Assembly (NCBI RefSeq): GCF_000442275.2
Contig: NZ_KE557306.1
Location: 1,319,478 to 1,383,477 of the forward strand
From: Litoreibacter arenae DSM 19593
GTDB lineage: Bacteria > Pseudomonadota > Alphaproteobacteria > Rhodobacterales > Rhodobacteraceae
Reading direction: 5' to 3'
Length of the DNA stretch: 64,000 bases
Below are positions 34,119-42,742 of this stretch, in pieces. Both the position numbers and the translations under genes were made by a program. Under the pieces are notes generated by a model, which saw only the letters and a list, made by a program, of their open reading frames with translations, was not told where the DNA came from and did no database searches. The stretch's first letter is position 1, and each line of letters begins with the position of its first letter.

Positions 34119-35006
34119 TTATTCGACTGCGTTGCGCCGCCAGATAATGAACAAGCCTGAAGAGACGATCAACCCGGATCCAAGCAGCATCGTAGAACTT
34201 AGGCTTTCCCCAAATAGCACAACACCGAGTGTGATCCCGAAAAGCAACCTTGTGTAACGAAAGGGGGTCACGGCAGATACTTCGCCTGTGCGCATCGCTT
34301 TCATAAGGCAAGAATACGCAGCGACGCCCGCCAGAATGGCACCGACTAAGTTAAAGGACGTGTAAATATCAGGAAGGACAAATGAGGCACCTTGCCAGAT
34401 CGAGAATATCGACCCAGCAACCACAATCGACAAGAACCCGTAAAGTCCAAGAATAGATGTGCTGAGCGTTGCTGGAGCTGCTCTGCTTGCCAGATCACGG
34501 CCCGCAAAACCGATCATACCGATGATTGCCAAAACCGATAGCATTGAAAAGCTATCGGTTCCGGGCTGAATAATAATGATGACACCAACCAGACCGATAA
34601 AGATTGCAAACCATCTGCGCCATCCAACCCTTTCGCCAAACACCATGGCTGCACCTGCCACGACAACCAAGGGTGTCGCTTGTAAAATTACAGTTGCTGA
34701 TGACAATGGCGTCACCGCAATGGCAAGAACATAAAACAGGCGTCCAATGATCTCAAATACCACGCGAATGCGCATTGGCCGCGAGACGACGTCTTTGATA
34801 AACAAAGGTTCATTTTTTAGGTGGGCCAAACTGGCAAACATCACCGCACCACCCAAGCCAAAGATAATCAGGATTTGACCAACGGGTAACGCGATAGACG
34901 CGGCTTTTACAAAAGCATCCTCTATGGCAAAAATAGCCATTGATGCGATCATCCAGATGCTACCCAGCATGTTCGCTTTACGACCTGTTAGAATGTTTGA
35001 GATCAT
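34119..35006 (-). CDS. EamA/DMT-family membrane transporter
   Basis: A 295-residue drug/metabolite transporter with about ten transmembrane helices in two EamA repeats. The first repeat includes LFYVLAIAVTPLSSATVILQATPLVVVAGAAMVFGERVGWRRW, and the second includes LVGAILAGVAAYSCLMKAMRTGEVSAVTPFRYTRLLFGITLGVVLFGE. Members export amino acids or small metabolites. It is followed on the same strand by no gene within 110 bp and preceded by a 166-bp gap before the OCD-family gene, so it may or may not belong to the neighbouring operon. A second EamA protein is encoded inside that operon (37857-38765). Confidence 0.85.
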   Translation of the reverse strand: MISNILTGRKANMLGSIWMIASMAIFAIEDAFVKAASIALPVGQILIIFGLGGAVMFASLAHLKNEPLFIKDVVSRPMRIRVVFEIIGRLFYVLAIAVTPLSSATVILQATPLVVVAGAAMVFGERVGWRRWFAIFIGLVGVIIIIQPGTDSFSMLSVLAIIGMIGFAGRDLASRAAPATLSTSILGLYGFLSIVVAGSIFSIWQGASFVLPDIYTSFNLVGAILAGVAAYSCLMKAMRTGEVSAVTPFRYTRLLFGITLGVVLFGESLSSTMLLGSGLIVSSGLFIIWRRNAVE

Positions 35007-35172
35007 GAGAGATCCTATGCCACAAAGAGCGAAATATGGTTTTTGGCTACTTACACCGCAGAGGATTTGGGAAACAATGGCGTAGTCTCATCGAGAAGTT
35101 AATTTGGACAGGAAACTCTCATGAATAAGAATTCGCCACGATGGCCAGAAATACGGGTTAAGGGTTGTGGGT

Positions 35173-36108
35173 TTACGAACGCCAATTCGACAGTGCTTTG
35201 GCAATCATCAGATCAAGATGCGCACCGCCACCGTTTTTGAAAACGGTGACGGAGTCCGGTGTTCTCCGGCCGGTCGCGCGCTGTGTCAGATCATAAAGAT
35301 CGCCGCGCACATCGGACCTGCGAATGGTGCCTTCGTTCAATGGGATCAGCAATTCGCCGATATGCCCAAGCGTGGTCTCAAAACTATCAACAAAGATCTC
35401 TGCACGCGTCAGCAATGCGTCGTTGGCTTCACGCATGTCAGCTTTGAAGGCACCGATCAGGTCGACATGGGTACCGGGCGCGACCCACTTTCCGTCAAGA
35501 ACGGGCTGTTTGCTCATTGTCGCTGTTGAAATGATGTCAGCCCGTTTAACGCCCGCTTCAAGATCCTCAATTGCCTCAACGGCGGCTTTCTGATGCGCGT
35601 GTAGCCCTTCCAGCGCGCGGCTTTTTTCCGGGTTTCGTCCCCATATCAAAATGCGCTCCAAACCCGGAAAAAGTGCAGAATATGCGCCGACCAGACTGTT
35701 CGCCACGATGCCCGACCCCACAATCAAAAGTGTCTTACTATCAGGGCGGGCCAAAAGAGATGCGCCGTAAACGGAATCCGCGGCCGTTTTCCAATAGGTT
35801 ACCAAGCCACTGTCGACGACGGCCAGCGGCGCGCCTGTTTGATCATCAAAGATCAGCATCGCGCCCTGCACGGATGGCCTTTGATGATGCACATTGTCGG
35901 GAAAAACGGTGAAGGATTTCACCCCAACGCCGAACCCCTCAATCCATGCGGCGCGGTTCACAAAGCTGTCTTCTCTACGGTTCAGGAATTGATCCGTTAT
36001 TTGCGCGGGGGCACGGGTGTGCCCCTTTGCAATCGCGTCAACGGCATCTGTCCAGCCAAAGCCGGACGGCAGGGATGCCGCGTCAATGAAGGGTATACCG
36101 GCGGGCAT
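35173..36108 (-). CDS. Ornithine cyclodeaminase / mu-crystallin family dehydrogenase
   Basis: A 311-residue NAD(P)-dependent enzyme of the ornithine cyclodeaminase/mu-crystallin family, a different branch from the true OCD encoded two genes upstream. The substrate-binding half has FVNRAAWIEGFGVGVKSFTVFPDN and DSGLVTYWKTAADSVYGASLLA; the Rossmann part has LLIVGSGIVANSLVGAYSALFPGL, then GTHVDLIGAFKADMREA carrying the conserved Asp. Members reduce cyclic ketimines such as delta1-pyrroline-2-carboxylate, or deaminate amino acids. It is the last gene of the operon and shares one base with the RidA stop (TAATG). Together with RidA, which handles imine intermediates, it suggests an imine-producing amino acid pathway. 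Confidence 0.83.
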   Translation of the reverse strand: MPAGIPFIDAASLPSGFGWTDAVDAIAKGHTRAPAQITDQFLNRREDSFVNRAAWIEGFGVGVKSFTVFPDNVHHQRPSVQGAMLIFDDQTGAPLAVVDSGLVTYWKTAADSVYGASLLARPDSKTLLIVGSGIVANSLVGAYSALFPGLERILIWGRNPEKSRALEGLHAHQKAAVEAIEDLEAGVKRADIISTATMSKQPVLDGKWVAPGTHVDLIGAFKADMREANDALLTRAEIFVDSFETTLGHIGELLIPLNEGTIRRSDVRGDLYDLTQRATGRRTPDSVTVFKNGGGAHLDLMIAKALSNWRS

Positions 36109-36461
36109 TACTTACGCGCAGCAATCAAAATGACCTCGACCTTGTATTCCGGCGTGGCAAGCCGGGTCTCGCCGCAAGCGCGGGTCGGGGCATGACCCTC
36201 GGGCACCCACGCATCCCAGACCGCGTTCATCTCGGCGAAATCGGCCATGTCCGCCAGCCAGATTGTTGCCTGAAGCATGTGATCTTTATCGGATCCGGCC
36301 TCTGCCAGCAGTTTTTCGACCGACGCAAGGCAATCGCGTGTTTGTTGTTCTACGCTGTCGCCGGGGTTTCCGACCTGTCCGGCCAGATAAATCGTATCGC
36401 CGTGCGTGACGATCTGAGACATGCGCGTGCCGGTGTGTATTCGGGAAATCGAAGTTGTCAT
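36108..36461 (-). CDS. RidA family (YjgF/YER057c/UK114) protein
   Basis: A 117-residue RidA-superfamily protein. The pattern RIHTGTRMSQIVTHGDTIYLAGQVG, followed by DSVEQQTRDCLASVEKLLAEAGSDKDHMLQATIWLADMADFAEMNAVWDAWVP and PTRACGETRLATPEYKVEVILIA, matches the family, including the Arg (in TRACGE) that holds the substrate carboxylate. RidA proteins hydrolyse reactive enamines/imines made by PLP and flavin enzymes. It lies between the Gdx-like transporter and the second OCD-family gene in a leftward operon with 1-20 bp spacing, consistent with clearing imines in ornithine or related amino acid breakdown. Confidence 0.92.
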   Translation of the reverse strand: MTTSISRIHTGTRMSQIVTHGDTIYLAGQVGNPGDSVEQQTRDCLASVEKLLAEAGSDKDHMLQATIWLADMADFAEMNAVWDAWVPEGHAPTRACGETRLATPEYKVEVILIAARK

Positions 36462-36481
36462 TGTATAGTCCTTTTTATTGG

Positions 36482-36802
36482 TCAGGTGGTTGAGACGAGT
36501 TTCAGGCCGACAATCCCCGAAAGGATGAGCAACACGCAGAACAACCGCACAGCGGTCGCTGGTTCAGCAAAATAGACGATCCCAAAAATCACCGTGCCGA
36601 TGGTGCCGATGCCAGTCCAGATCGCATAGCCTGTCCCAAGAGGGATGCTGCGCAACGCGAGCCCCAAAAGGACAAGGCTGACAATCATTGAAGCCGCCGT
36701 CAGCACGGTGGGCCAGGGCCGCGTAAAACCTTCGGTGTATTTTAACCCGACGGCCCAGCCCACTTCGAACAGGCCTGCGAGAACAAGGAGAAACCAAGCC
36801 AC
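36482..36802 (-). CDS. SMR-family exporter, Gdx/SugE-like (guanidinium)
   Basis: A 106-residue four-helix small multidrug resistance protein. The essential Glu13 is in VLAGLFEVGWAVGLKYTEGF, and the pattern SIPLGTGYAIWTGIGTIGTVIFGIVYF in helices 2-3 is that of the Gdx (SugE) branch, which exchanges guanidinium for protons, rather than the polyaromatic-cation EmrE branch. It works as a dual-topology dimer. No guanidine riboswitch is recognisable upstream, since the gene lies inside the operon 24 bp after the OCD gene. Its presence beside ornithine catabolism suggests that a guanidine-type by-product or substrate is handled. Confidence 0.85.
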   Translation of the reverse strand: MAWFLLVLAGLFEVGWAVGLKYTEGFTRPWPTVLTAASMIVSLVLLGLALRSIPLGTGYAIWTGIGTIGTVIFGIVYFAEPATAVRLFCVLLILSGIVGLKLVSTT

Positions 36803-36826
36803 TTACCGATCCTTTACTGCCAGAGC

Positions 36827-37876
36827 TTATTGGTTCGCGCGTTCGAACATGCCGAATAGGTCGCGGGGGTCGTCGGGATCCGCGACCATATCAAGGTTGG
36901 AGAACCACGGCGTGCCCTTGATCGCCGACAGCACATAGCGCAATGCGCTGAAATCCTCGATCGCAAAGCCAACGCTGTCAAACAGCGTGATCTGTTTTGC
37001 GTCAGTGCGACCCTTGGCCTTGCCAGAAATCACTTCCCACAATTCGGTCACGGGATGGTCGTCCGCCAGCTGCTGAATTTCGCCTTCGATGCGGGTTTGC
37101 GGCGGGTATTCCACGAAGATTTCGGAGCGCAACAGGATATCGCGGTGCAACTCTGTTTTGCCCGGGCAATCGCCGCCAATCGCGTTGATATGCACGCCGA
37201 TGCCGACCATATTATCTGTCAGTATCGTGGCATTCTGCTTGTCCGCAGTACAGGTCGTGATGATTTCTGCCCCCTCCATCGCTTCCTGACCCGAGGTGCA
37301 AGACACAATGGTCAGGCCGTGTCGTTTCAGGTTGGCCGAACAACGCACTGTAGCAGACCGATCGATGTCATACAGGCGCACAGTGTCGATGCCGCAGATT
37401 GCCTTGAACGCGAGGCACTGGAACTCCGACTGCGCACCATTTCCGATCATCGCCATGATACGTGCGCCTTTGGGTGCAAGGTGCCGTGCTGCCATTGCCG
37501 AAGAAGCGGCCGTGCGCAATGCGGTCAGCACGGTCATTTCCGACAGGAGTTTCGGATAGCCTGTGTCCACATCCGCCAGCAGGCCAAATGCGGTGACCGT
37601 CTGCAACCCCTCTTTGGTGTTCTTTGGGTGGCCGTTCACGTATTTGAAACCGTACATCTCTCCATCAGATGTCGGCATCAATTCGATAACGCCCACTGCA
37701 GAATGGCTGGCGACGCGCGGTGTCTTGTCGAATAACTCCCAGCGTTTGAAGTCGGCCTCAATAGCATCGGCAAGATCACACAGGACCTTTTCGATCCCAA
37801 TCTGGTGGACAAGGCCCATCATGTTTTCGACGGACACGAAGGGCACATAGGCGAGTTCAGACGGCGATGGGGGCAT
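36827..37876 (-). CDS. Ornithine cyclodeaminase
   Basis: A 349-residue ornithine cyclodeaminase, matching the usual length of the bacterial enzyme (about 350). Key pattern: GFKYVNGHPKNTKEGLQTVTAFG, LTALRTAASSAMAARHLAP, MIGNGAQSEFQ (NAD binding) and VHINAIGGDCPGKTEL, which carries the catalytic Asp of true OCDs. The reaction turns L-ornithine into L-proline and ammonia with bound NAD+. The start overlaps the stop of the EamA gene by 20 nt, so it is translationally coupled. Within the operon, it probably receives ornithine delivered by the ABC importer or made by the isochorismatase-family hydrolase. This is the more confident of the two OCD-family calls. Confidence 0.92.
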   Translation of the reverse strand: MPPSPSELAYVPFVSVENMMGLVHQIGIEKVLCDLADAIEADFKRWELFDKTPRVASHSAVGVIELMPTSDGEMYGFKYVNGHPKNTKEGLQTVTAFGLLADVDTGYPKLLSEMTVLTALRTAASSAMAARHLAPKGARIMAMIGNGAQSEFQCLAFKAICGIDTVRLYDIDRSATVRCSANLKRHGLTIVSCTSGQEAMEGAEIITTCTADKQNATILTDNMVGIGVHINAIGGDCPGKTELHRDILLRSEIFVEYPPQTRIEGEIQQLADDHPVTELWEVISGKAKGRTDAKQITLFDSVGFAIEDFSALRYVLSAIKGTPWFSNLDMVADPDDPRDLFGMFERANQ

Positions 37877-38765
37877 TTGCTTTTTCTTTCTGGCTGAGGG
37901 CCATCATGATGCCAGAGAGCAGGATTACAGCGATCCCCGCCCAGGCGAGTGGATTGGTTGCCGTGCCCCAAAGCAGAAATGCCCAGAGGCTGGCAAAAAT
38001 CAGGAACGAGTATTCGAATACGGCGACCACGGCGGGATTCCCGATCCGGTAGGCTTGGGCAATTAATGTAACCGCGATTACAGCACCCACGGCTTGGAAC
38101 AAGGTGAGCCAAAGGAAGCGAGCACTCGGGGCAGTCCAGGGCGCGGTGATGAAGGCATCGCCGGGCCAGATCGTTACGACTGCCAACATGATCAGGCCAG
38201 CCGCTCCGATGGTGGCAAATATCCCGATTGCCAGCGTGATTGCGCTTTCGTCACTGCACCAATGGCGGGTCAACATCATGCCGAGGCCATAGAATAGACC
38301 GGCGGCCAGTGGCATCACGGACAACGGGGTCAGATTCGCAAAGTCGGGCTGCAGTAGCATCAAAGCGCCAATGAAACCGATGACGACGGCGAAGGCCCCG
38401 ATTGCGCCGATCCCGTGACGGAACAAAAGGGCGGACAACAATACCACCCAAAGCGGCGCGCTAAACAGACCAGCCCCTGCTTGTGACACAGGCAAGGTTC
38501 CGAGCGCGGCAAAGTAGATCAATAACCCGACCGACACCGCAACGCTGCGGCCCGCCAGCCGAGGCAGGTTGACCGGGCGTATCACACGCCCCGACATCCG
38601 CGCTGCCACCAGCAATAGTGGGACGGCGAACAGGGTACGGAACACCTGAAACTGCCACAGGCCTGCCTCTTGGCTGACGGGGGCAACGAAGTTGTCTATG
38701 AAGCTAAGGACCGCGGAGGCGGCCAGCGCAAGGCCGACCGCCATCAGCGTTTTATCAGGCAGCAT
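37857..38765 (-). CDS. EamA/DMT-family transporter in ornithine operon
   Basis: A 302-residue ten-helix EamA transporter. The start is set at the ATG at 38765, which overlaps the hydrolase stop by 11 nt; 13 further codons upstream run into the previous gene and are unlikely. Helices are evident from LMAVGLALAASAVLSFIDNF to WAGIAVILLSGIMMALSQ. The substrate is unknown; export of an excess amino acid or intermediate would fit the gene order. It overlaps the OCD gene on its downstream side, so it is part of the same transcript. Confidence 0.85.
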   Translation of the reverse strand: MLPDKTLMAVGLALAASAVLSFIDNFVAPVSQEAGLWQFQVFRTLFAVPLLLVAARMSGRVIRPVNLPRLAGRSVAVSVGLLIYFAALGTLPVSQAGAGLFSAPLWVVLLSALLFRHGIGAIGAFAVVIGFIGALMLLQPDFANLTPLSVMPLAAGLFYGLGMMLTRHWCSDESAITLAIGIFATIGAAGLIMLAVVTIWPGDAFITAPWTAPSARFLWLTLFQAVGAVIAVTLIAQAYRIGNPAVVAVFEYSFLIFASLWAFLLWGTATNPLAWAGIAVILLSGIMMALSQKEKANAPIAV

Positions 38766-39390
38766 CGGTTGCCGCGTTGGTTTGCATCGCGTCCAACACT
38801 TCATCCAACGACCGCACTGCGCCGTGTTGCAGGTACTCTACCGCTTTGAGCGAGGCATCGTGCGCCTCGCGGCTTGAACCGGCGACGCAATCCTCGATCA
38901 CGCGGCAGAAGTAGTCACCCTGATGCGCATCAACAAAGGTGTAATGTACGCACACATCGGTCAAGCCGCCCACGAGGATCAGAGTCTCCGCCTTGAGACC
39001 TTTCAACAGGATTTCCAGATCAGTGCCGTAGAATGCTGAATAGCGCCGTTTGGAAATGCGATAATCATCAGGGCGCATACCCAACTCTTCTTCAGCAAAG
39101 GCAGTCAGAGGATTGCTATCAAGGCAATGCACGTCCTCGTCCCCATCGGTTTCGCGGCCCATGTCGATCAAGTTGGCGCGGTGAATTTCCTGAATGAATA
39201 CCACCGGAATGCCGACCTCGCGCGCCTTGTCGATTGCCACTTTGGAACGCGACATGCGCTCTGCATAGTCCGGCATATGAGCGATGGCACGTTTGTCGTC
39301 GGGAATTGGCGCAAAAGTGGATTTCTGGATGTCGATGACGATCAGCGCCGCGCGCCCTTCGATCAAGTCTCGTTTTTTTGAGATTGTCAT
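38755..39390 (-). CDS. Isochorismatase-family cysteine hydrolase
   Basis: A 211-residue isochorismatase-like hydrolase. The start ATG at 39390 is preceded by AGAGG; earlier codons have no protein character. The catalytic triad is visible: Asp20 in ALIVIDIQKS, Lys114 in RISKRRYSAFYGTDL and Cys147 in GGLTDVCVHYTFVDAH, preceded by the usual cis-peptide site. Members split amides and ureido compounds (for example N-carbamoylsarcosine, biuret or peroxyureidoacrylate) as well as isochorismate. Its position between an amino acid ABC importer and ornithine cyclodeaminase suggests that it removes a carbamoyl or other N-acyl group from an imported ornithine-like compound. The substrate is inferred. Confidence 0.85.
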   Translation of the reverse strand: MTISKKRDLIEGRAALIVIDIQKSTFAPIPDDKRAIAHMPDYAERMSRSKVAIDKAREVGIPVVFIQEIHRANLIDMGRETDGDEDVHCLDSNPLTAFAEEELGMRPDDYRISKRRYSAFYGTDLEILLKGLKAETLILVGGLTDVCVHYTFVDAHQGDYFCRVIEDCVAGSSREAHDASLKAVEYLQHGAVRSLDEVLDAMQTNAATDAA

Positions 39391-39451
39391 TGTGTTGCCT
39401 CTTACAGGAAGTGATATGAGATTTTGTGGATCAAGTAGTGGGAACCGCCGG

Positions 39452-40237
39452 TCATGCCGCGACTCTGGCGCTGCCAGGAGCGGGCGCTTCACGGGGCCGC
39501 AAGTGCCCAAGGAAGCGTTTTTCGGCCATTCGGAAAACAAAGGTGATCAGGAAGACGATTGCCATATAGAACACCATCGCCGTCAAAAACCCCTCATAGG
39601 CCAGATAGTAACGGCCATTCAGCCAGCGCCCCACACCCAACAGATCCTGCAAGGTGACAGTGCTGGCGATGACAGACCCATGCAGCGTGAAGATGACCTC
39701 GTTGGAATAGGCCGGCAGGGCGCGGCGGAACGCATTGGGCAAAACCACCAACCGCATCCGGGTAAACGGCGACATGCCACAAGCCTTGGCTGCTTCGACT
39801 TCACCGTGAGGTGTCGCCTCAATCGCGCCGCGCAGGAATTCGGTGGTATAGGCGGCGGTATTTAATGTGAAGGCGATGATCACGCACCACCACGGATTGC
39901 TGAGGATCGGATCCCACAGGAAGCTTTCCTGAACGGCGGTGAATTGTCCGAGGCCGAAATAGAAGAGATAGACCTGAACCAAGAGCGGCGTGCCGCAGAA
40001 GACATAGGTATAGACACGGATCGCCGGGCTTAGGAACGGCTTGCGATAGGCGCGCGCGATGGCCAGTGGCACAGCAATCAATCCACCCACAAGCAGAGCG
40101 AGGAATGTCAGTTGAAGCGTGACCAATGCACCATCAAAGAACCGCGGCAGGTTGTCGTAGATTAACACGAAATCAATCGGGGACCGCGTCTCGCTGAAGC
40201 TTTGAAGGTATTCGTAAAAGCTGCGTTCGGATTCCAT
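39452..40237 (-). CDS. Polar amino acid ABC transporter permease (HisM-type)
   Basis: A 261-residue inner-membrane permease of the HisMQ/GlnP family. It has about five transmembrane helices and the EAA loop AIEATPHGEVEAAKACGMSPFTRMRLVVLPNAFRRALP, which contacts the ATPase. The C-terminus (ITFVFRMAEKRFLGHLRPRE) is typical of the family. Its start lies 3 bp after the stop of the partner permease HisQ. Together with the SBP and ATPase genes upstream it forms a complete importer for a basic or polar amino acid. Confidence 0.92.
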   Translation of the reverse strand: MESERSFYEYLQSFSETRSPIDFVLIYDNLPRFFDGALVTLQLTFLALLVGGLIAVPLAIARAYRKPFLSPAIRVYTYVFCGTPLLVQVYLFYFGLGQFTAVQESFLWDPILSNPWWCVIIAFTLNTAAYTTEFLRGAIEATPHGEVEAAKACGMSPFTRMRLVVLPNAFRRALPAYSNEVIFTLHGSVIASTVTLQDLLGVGRWLNGRYYLAYEGFLTAMVFYMAIVFLITFVFRMAEKRFLGHLRPREAPAPGSARVAA

Positions 40238-40240
40238 CGT

Positions 40241-40936
40241 CTATGCCTTTCTCACGCCAGCGGCGTACTTCCGGTCAACCCTGCGCAGGATGAGATCAGA
40301 CAGGCCCGTGATGACTAAATAGATGACCATGACGGCAATCATGAAGCTGAACAGTTGGTGCGTAGACCGTCCGGCCGAAAAGGCGTTCCAGACCAGATCG
40401 TGCAGGCCGATCACCGATACAAGTGCGGTGGATTTGACCAGCACCAACCAGTTGTTGGTAAAGCTTGGCAGTGCAAACCTTACCATTTGCGGCCATGTTA
40501 CGATCCGGAATATCTGACCCGGTTTCATGCCCACGGCCATCGCTGCTTCGATCTGGCCGCGCGGAATGGCAAGGATCGCACCACGAAATGTCTCAGACAT
40601 ATAGGCCCCGAAAATAAAGCCAAGCGTCAGCACCCCGGCTACAAATTGGTTGATCTCAATATAATCCCAAAGGCCCGTCAATCCGCCGATCTGGCTCAGT
40701 AATGTCTGGCCGCCAAAAAAGATCAACATCATCAAGACAAGGTCAGGCACGCTGCGCACGAAAAGAGTATAGATATTGCCCGCGCGCCGGACCCCACGAG
40801 AAGATGAAAGCTTGGCAAAGGCACCGATCAGGCCCAACACAATGGACAAAAGCAGGGACAGAACCGCCAGCGAAATCGTGACCAGAGTACCCTCGATCAG
40901 GATCTGTTTGTATTCAAAGATCACGTCCATATGCAT
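40241..40936 (-). CDS. Polar amino acid ABC transporter permease (HisQ-type)
   Basis: A 231-residue permease of the HisQ type with N-terminal VTISLAVLSLLLSIVLGLIGAFAKLS and the EAA loop AILAIPRGQIEAAMAVGMKPGQIFRIVTWPQMVRFALP. About five transmembrane helices. It pairs with the HisM-type permease encoded 3 bp downstream to form the heterodimeric channel. The gap of 70 bp to the SBP gene upstream is normal for these operons. Confidence 0.92.
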   Translation of the reverse strand: MHMDVIFEYKQILIEGTLVTISLAVLSLLLSIVLGLIGAFAKLSSSRGVRRAGNIYTLFVRSVPDLVLMMLIFFGGQTLLSQIGGLTGLWDYIEINQFVAGVLTLGFIFGAYMSETFRGAILAIPRGQIEAAMAVGMKPGQIFRIVTWPQMVRFALPSFTNNWLVLVKSTALVSVIGLHDLVWNAFSAGRSTHQLFSFMIAVMVIYLVITGLSDLILRRVDRKYAAGVRKA

Positions 40937-41006
40937 TGTCCGTCAATGGGGAATGTTGGGCGACAGGGAAACAGCAAGGCTCCCCTGTCGCGTGATTTCT
41001 GCAGGA

Positions 41007-41777
41007 TTACTTGCCGTAGATGTCGACGTCGAAATACTTGTCGTTGATCGCGGCATAGGTGCCGTTGGCGCGGATCGCTGCGATCGCCGCGGTCAGCTCA
41101 TCGGCAAGCGCATCACCTTTGCGCACAGCGATGCCAGTACCCTCACCGAGACATTCGGGATCGTCGATGTTTTCACCATAAAAAGCAAAACCCTGACCCT
41201 GATCGGTGTTCAGAAAACCGTCTATGGCTTGCAGGGTATTGTTAAGCTGCAGGTCCAGACGCCCGGCGACCAGATCGGCAAAGACGTCTTCTTGTGTGTT
41301 GTAAAGACGCAAGTCCGCATCAGGAAAGGCTTTCTCAACATGGCATTGCAACGTCGTGCCGCGCAGAACACCGATTTTAAGACCCTTACTGCCCTCAGCC
41401 GTCATATCAAAGTCGGCATCTTCCTTGGCAATAAACCGCGACGGCGTATCATAGTATTTTTCAGTAAAATCGACGCGCTTCTTACGATCTTCGGTGATCG
41501 ACATCGAAGCGACGATGGCGTCATATTTCCGGGCGATCAGTGCCGGGATCATGCCGTCCCATTCCTGCTCAACCAGTTCGCATTCGCGCTTCAACTCTTC
41601 GCACAGGGCCAGCGCGATTTCGATGTCGAAGCCGGACAGCGACCCATCAGCTTCCTTTTGCGAGAACGGAGGATAAGCGCCCTCGACACCCATACGCAAC
41701 GTGTCCGCGGTGGCGGTACTGGCCATGAATGCGAATGCACCAACGGCGGAGGCGAGAAGTGTTTGTTTGATAATCAT
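41007..41777 (-). CDS. Periplasmic substrate-binding protein, Lys/Arg/Orn/His type
   Basis: A 256-residue family 3 solute-binding protein. The signal peptide is MIIKQTLLASAVGAFAFMASTATA (cleavage near residue 24). The mature part starts DTLRMGVEGAYPPFSQKEADGSLSGFDIEIALALCEELKRECELVEQEWDGMIPALIARKYDAIVASMSIT, closely following HisJ/ArgT, including the residues that hold the amino acid alpha groups and the disulfide Cys pair typical of LAO-binding proteins. The ligand is therefore most likely a basic amino acid such as ornithine, arginine or a derivative. It precedes the two permeases and follows the ATPase. Confidence 0.92.
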   Translation of the reverse strand: MIIKQTLLASAVGAFAFMASTATADTLRMGVEGAYPPFSQKEADGSLSGFDIEIALALCEELKRECELVEQEWDGMIPALIARKYDAIVASMSITEDRKKRVDFTEKYYDTPSRFIAKEDADFDMTAEGSKGLKIGVLRGTTLQCHVEKAFPDADLRLYNTQEDVFADLVAGRLDLQLNNTLQAIDGFLNTDQGQGFAFYGENIDDPECLGEGTGIAVRKGDALADELTAAIAAIRANGTYAAINDKYFDVDIYGK

Positions 41778-41830
41778 GTGAGTACTCCCTTGTTTCGGCT
41801 TGATTTTAGGTTTGATGCTTAAGCACCGGA

Positions 41831-42625
41831 TTACTGTCTGGTAGTCGACAGGAATTCCTTGAAGCGGTTGGACTTTGGGTCATTGAACATTTGTGCGGGT
41901 GACCCCTGTTCCTCGATCAACCCCTGATGCAAGAAGATCACTTCGGACGAGACGTCGCGCGCAAAGGCCATTTCATGGGTGACAACAACCATCGTGCGTC
42001 CTTCTTCGGCGAGCGACCTGATAACCTTGAGCACTTCCCCCACAAGTTCTGGATCAAGCGCTGAGGTCGGCTCATCGAACAACATAACTTCGGGTTTCAT
42101 GGCCAAGGCACGGGCGATGGCTGCGCGTTGCTGCTGACCGCCTGAAATATGAGATGGGTAGTAATCGCGGCGCTCATACATTCCGACGCGTTCTAACACC
42201 TCTTTGGCGTGTTCAATCGCCTCGGCCCGCGACTGTTTCAGAACATGGATTGGTCCCGCGATGACATTGTCCATCACAGTCATATGTGACCACAAATTGA
42301 AGGACTGAAACACCATCGCGAGGCGGGCGCGAATCCGCTCTACCTGCCTTGGGTCGGTCGGGTGTGACGCGCCTTGGCGATCCTTTGACATCTTGATGTC
42401 TTCACCATGGACCGTGATCAAACCGGATGTCGGCGTTTCCAATAGATTTATGCAGCGCAGGAATGTGCTTTTGCCAGAACCGGATGACCCTAACAGAGAA
42501 ATCACATCGCCCTCACAGGCCTTGAGGGAAACACCTTTGAGCACCTCATGCGCCCCGAATGATTTATGCAGATCGGTTACGCTGAGCGAGACATTGGATT
42601 TATCGGCGGACAAGGCAGCGACCAT
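41831..42625 (-). CDS. Amino acid ABC transporter ATP-binding protein (HisP-type)
   Basis: A 264-residue ABC ATPase: Walker [10 protein letters not shown] (about 45-53), signature ISGGQQQR, Walker [21 protein letters not shown] and the switch His in [13 protein letters not shown]. It includes the insertion [27 protein letters not shown] that is seen in HisP homologues. It is the first gene of the ten-gene operon; the promoter lies in the 117-bp gap shared with the divergent LysR gene. It powers the HisQM channel. Confidence 0.93.
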   Translation of the reverse strand: MVAALSADKSNVSLSVTDLHKSFGAHEVLKGVSLKACEGDVISLLGSSGSGKSTFLRCINLLETPTSGLITVHGEDIKMSKDRQGASHPTDPRQVERIRARLAMVFQSFNLWSHMTVMDNVIAGPIHVLKQSRAEAIEHAKEVLERVGMYERRDYYPSHISGGQQQRAAIARALAMKPEVMLFDEPTSALDPELVGEVLKVIRSLAEEGRTMVVVTHEMAFARDVSSEVIFLHQGLIEEQGSPAQMFNDPKSNRFKEFLSTTRQ

Positions 42626-42742
42626 GCGGGTTTCCGTTCTGCGTTAGGGAGCAATTCGTTGAATGAAGGCTACTCACCATCAACCTCAAACCAAAAGCGC
42701 GTTTAACTTGCTCTCAGCGAAGGTTTTACCTACGCTAAATTA

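Noticed and set aside
35120-35170. Possible short peptide MNKNSPRWPEIRVKG in the gap before the EamA gene
   Set aside because: A GGAAA precedes it, but the frame runs into the OCD-family gene on the other strand and resembles nothing.
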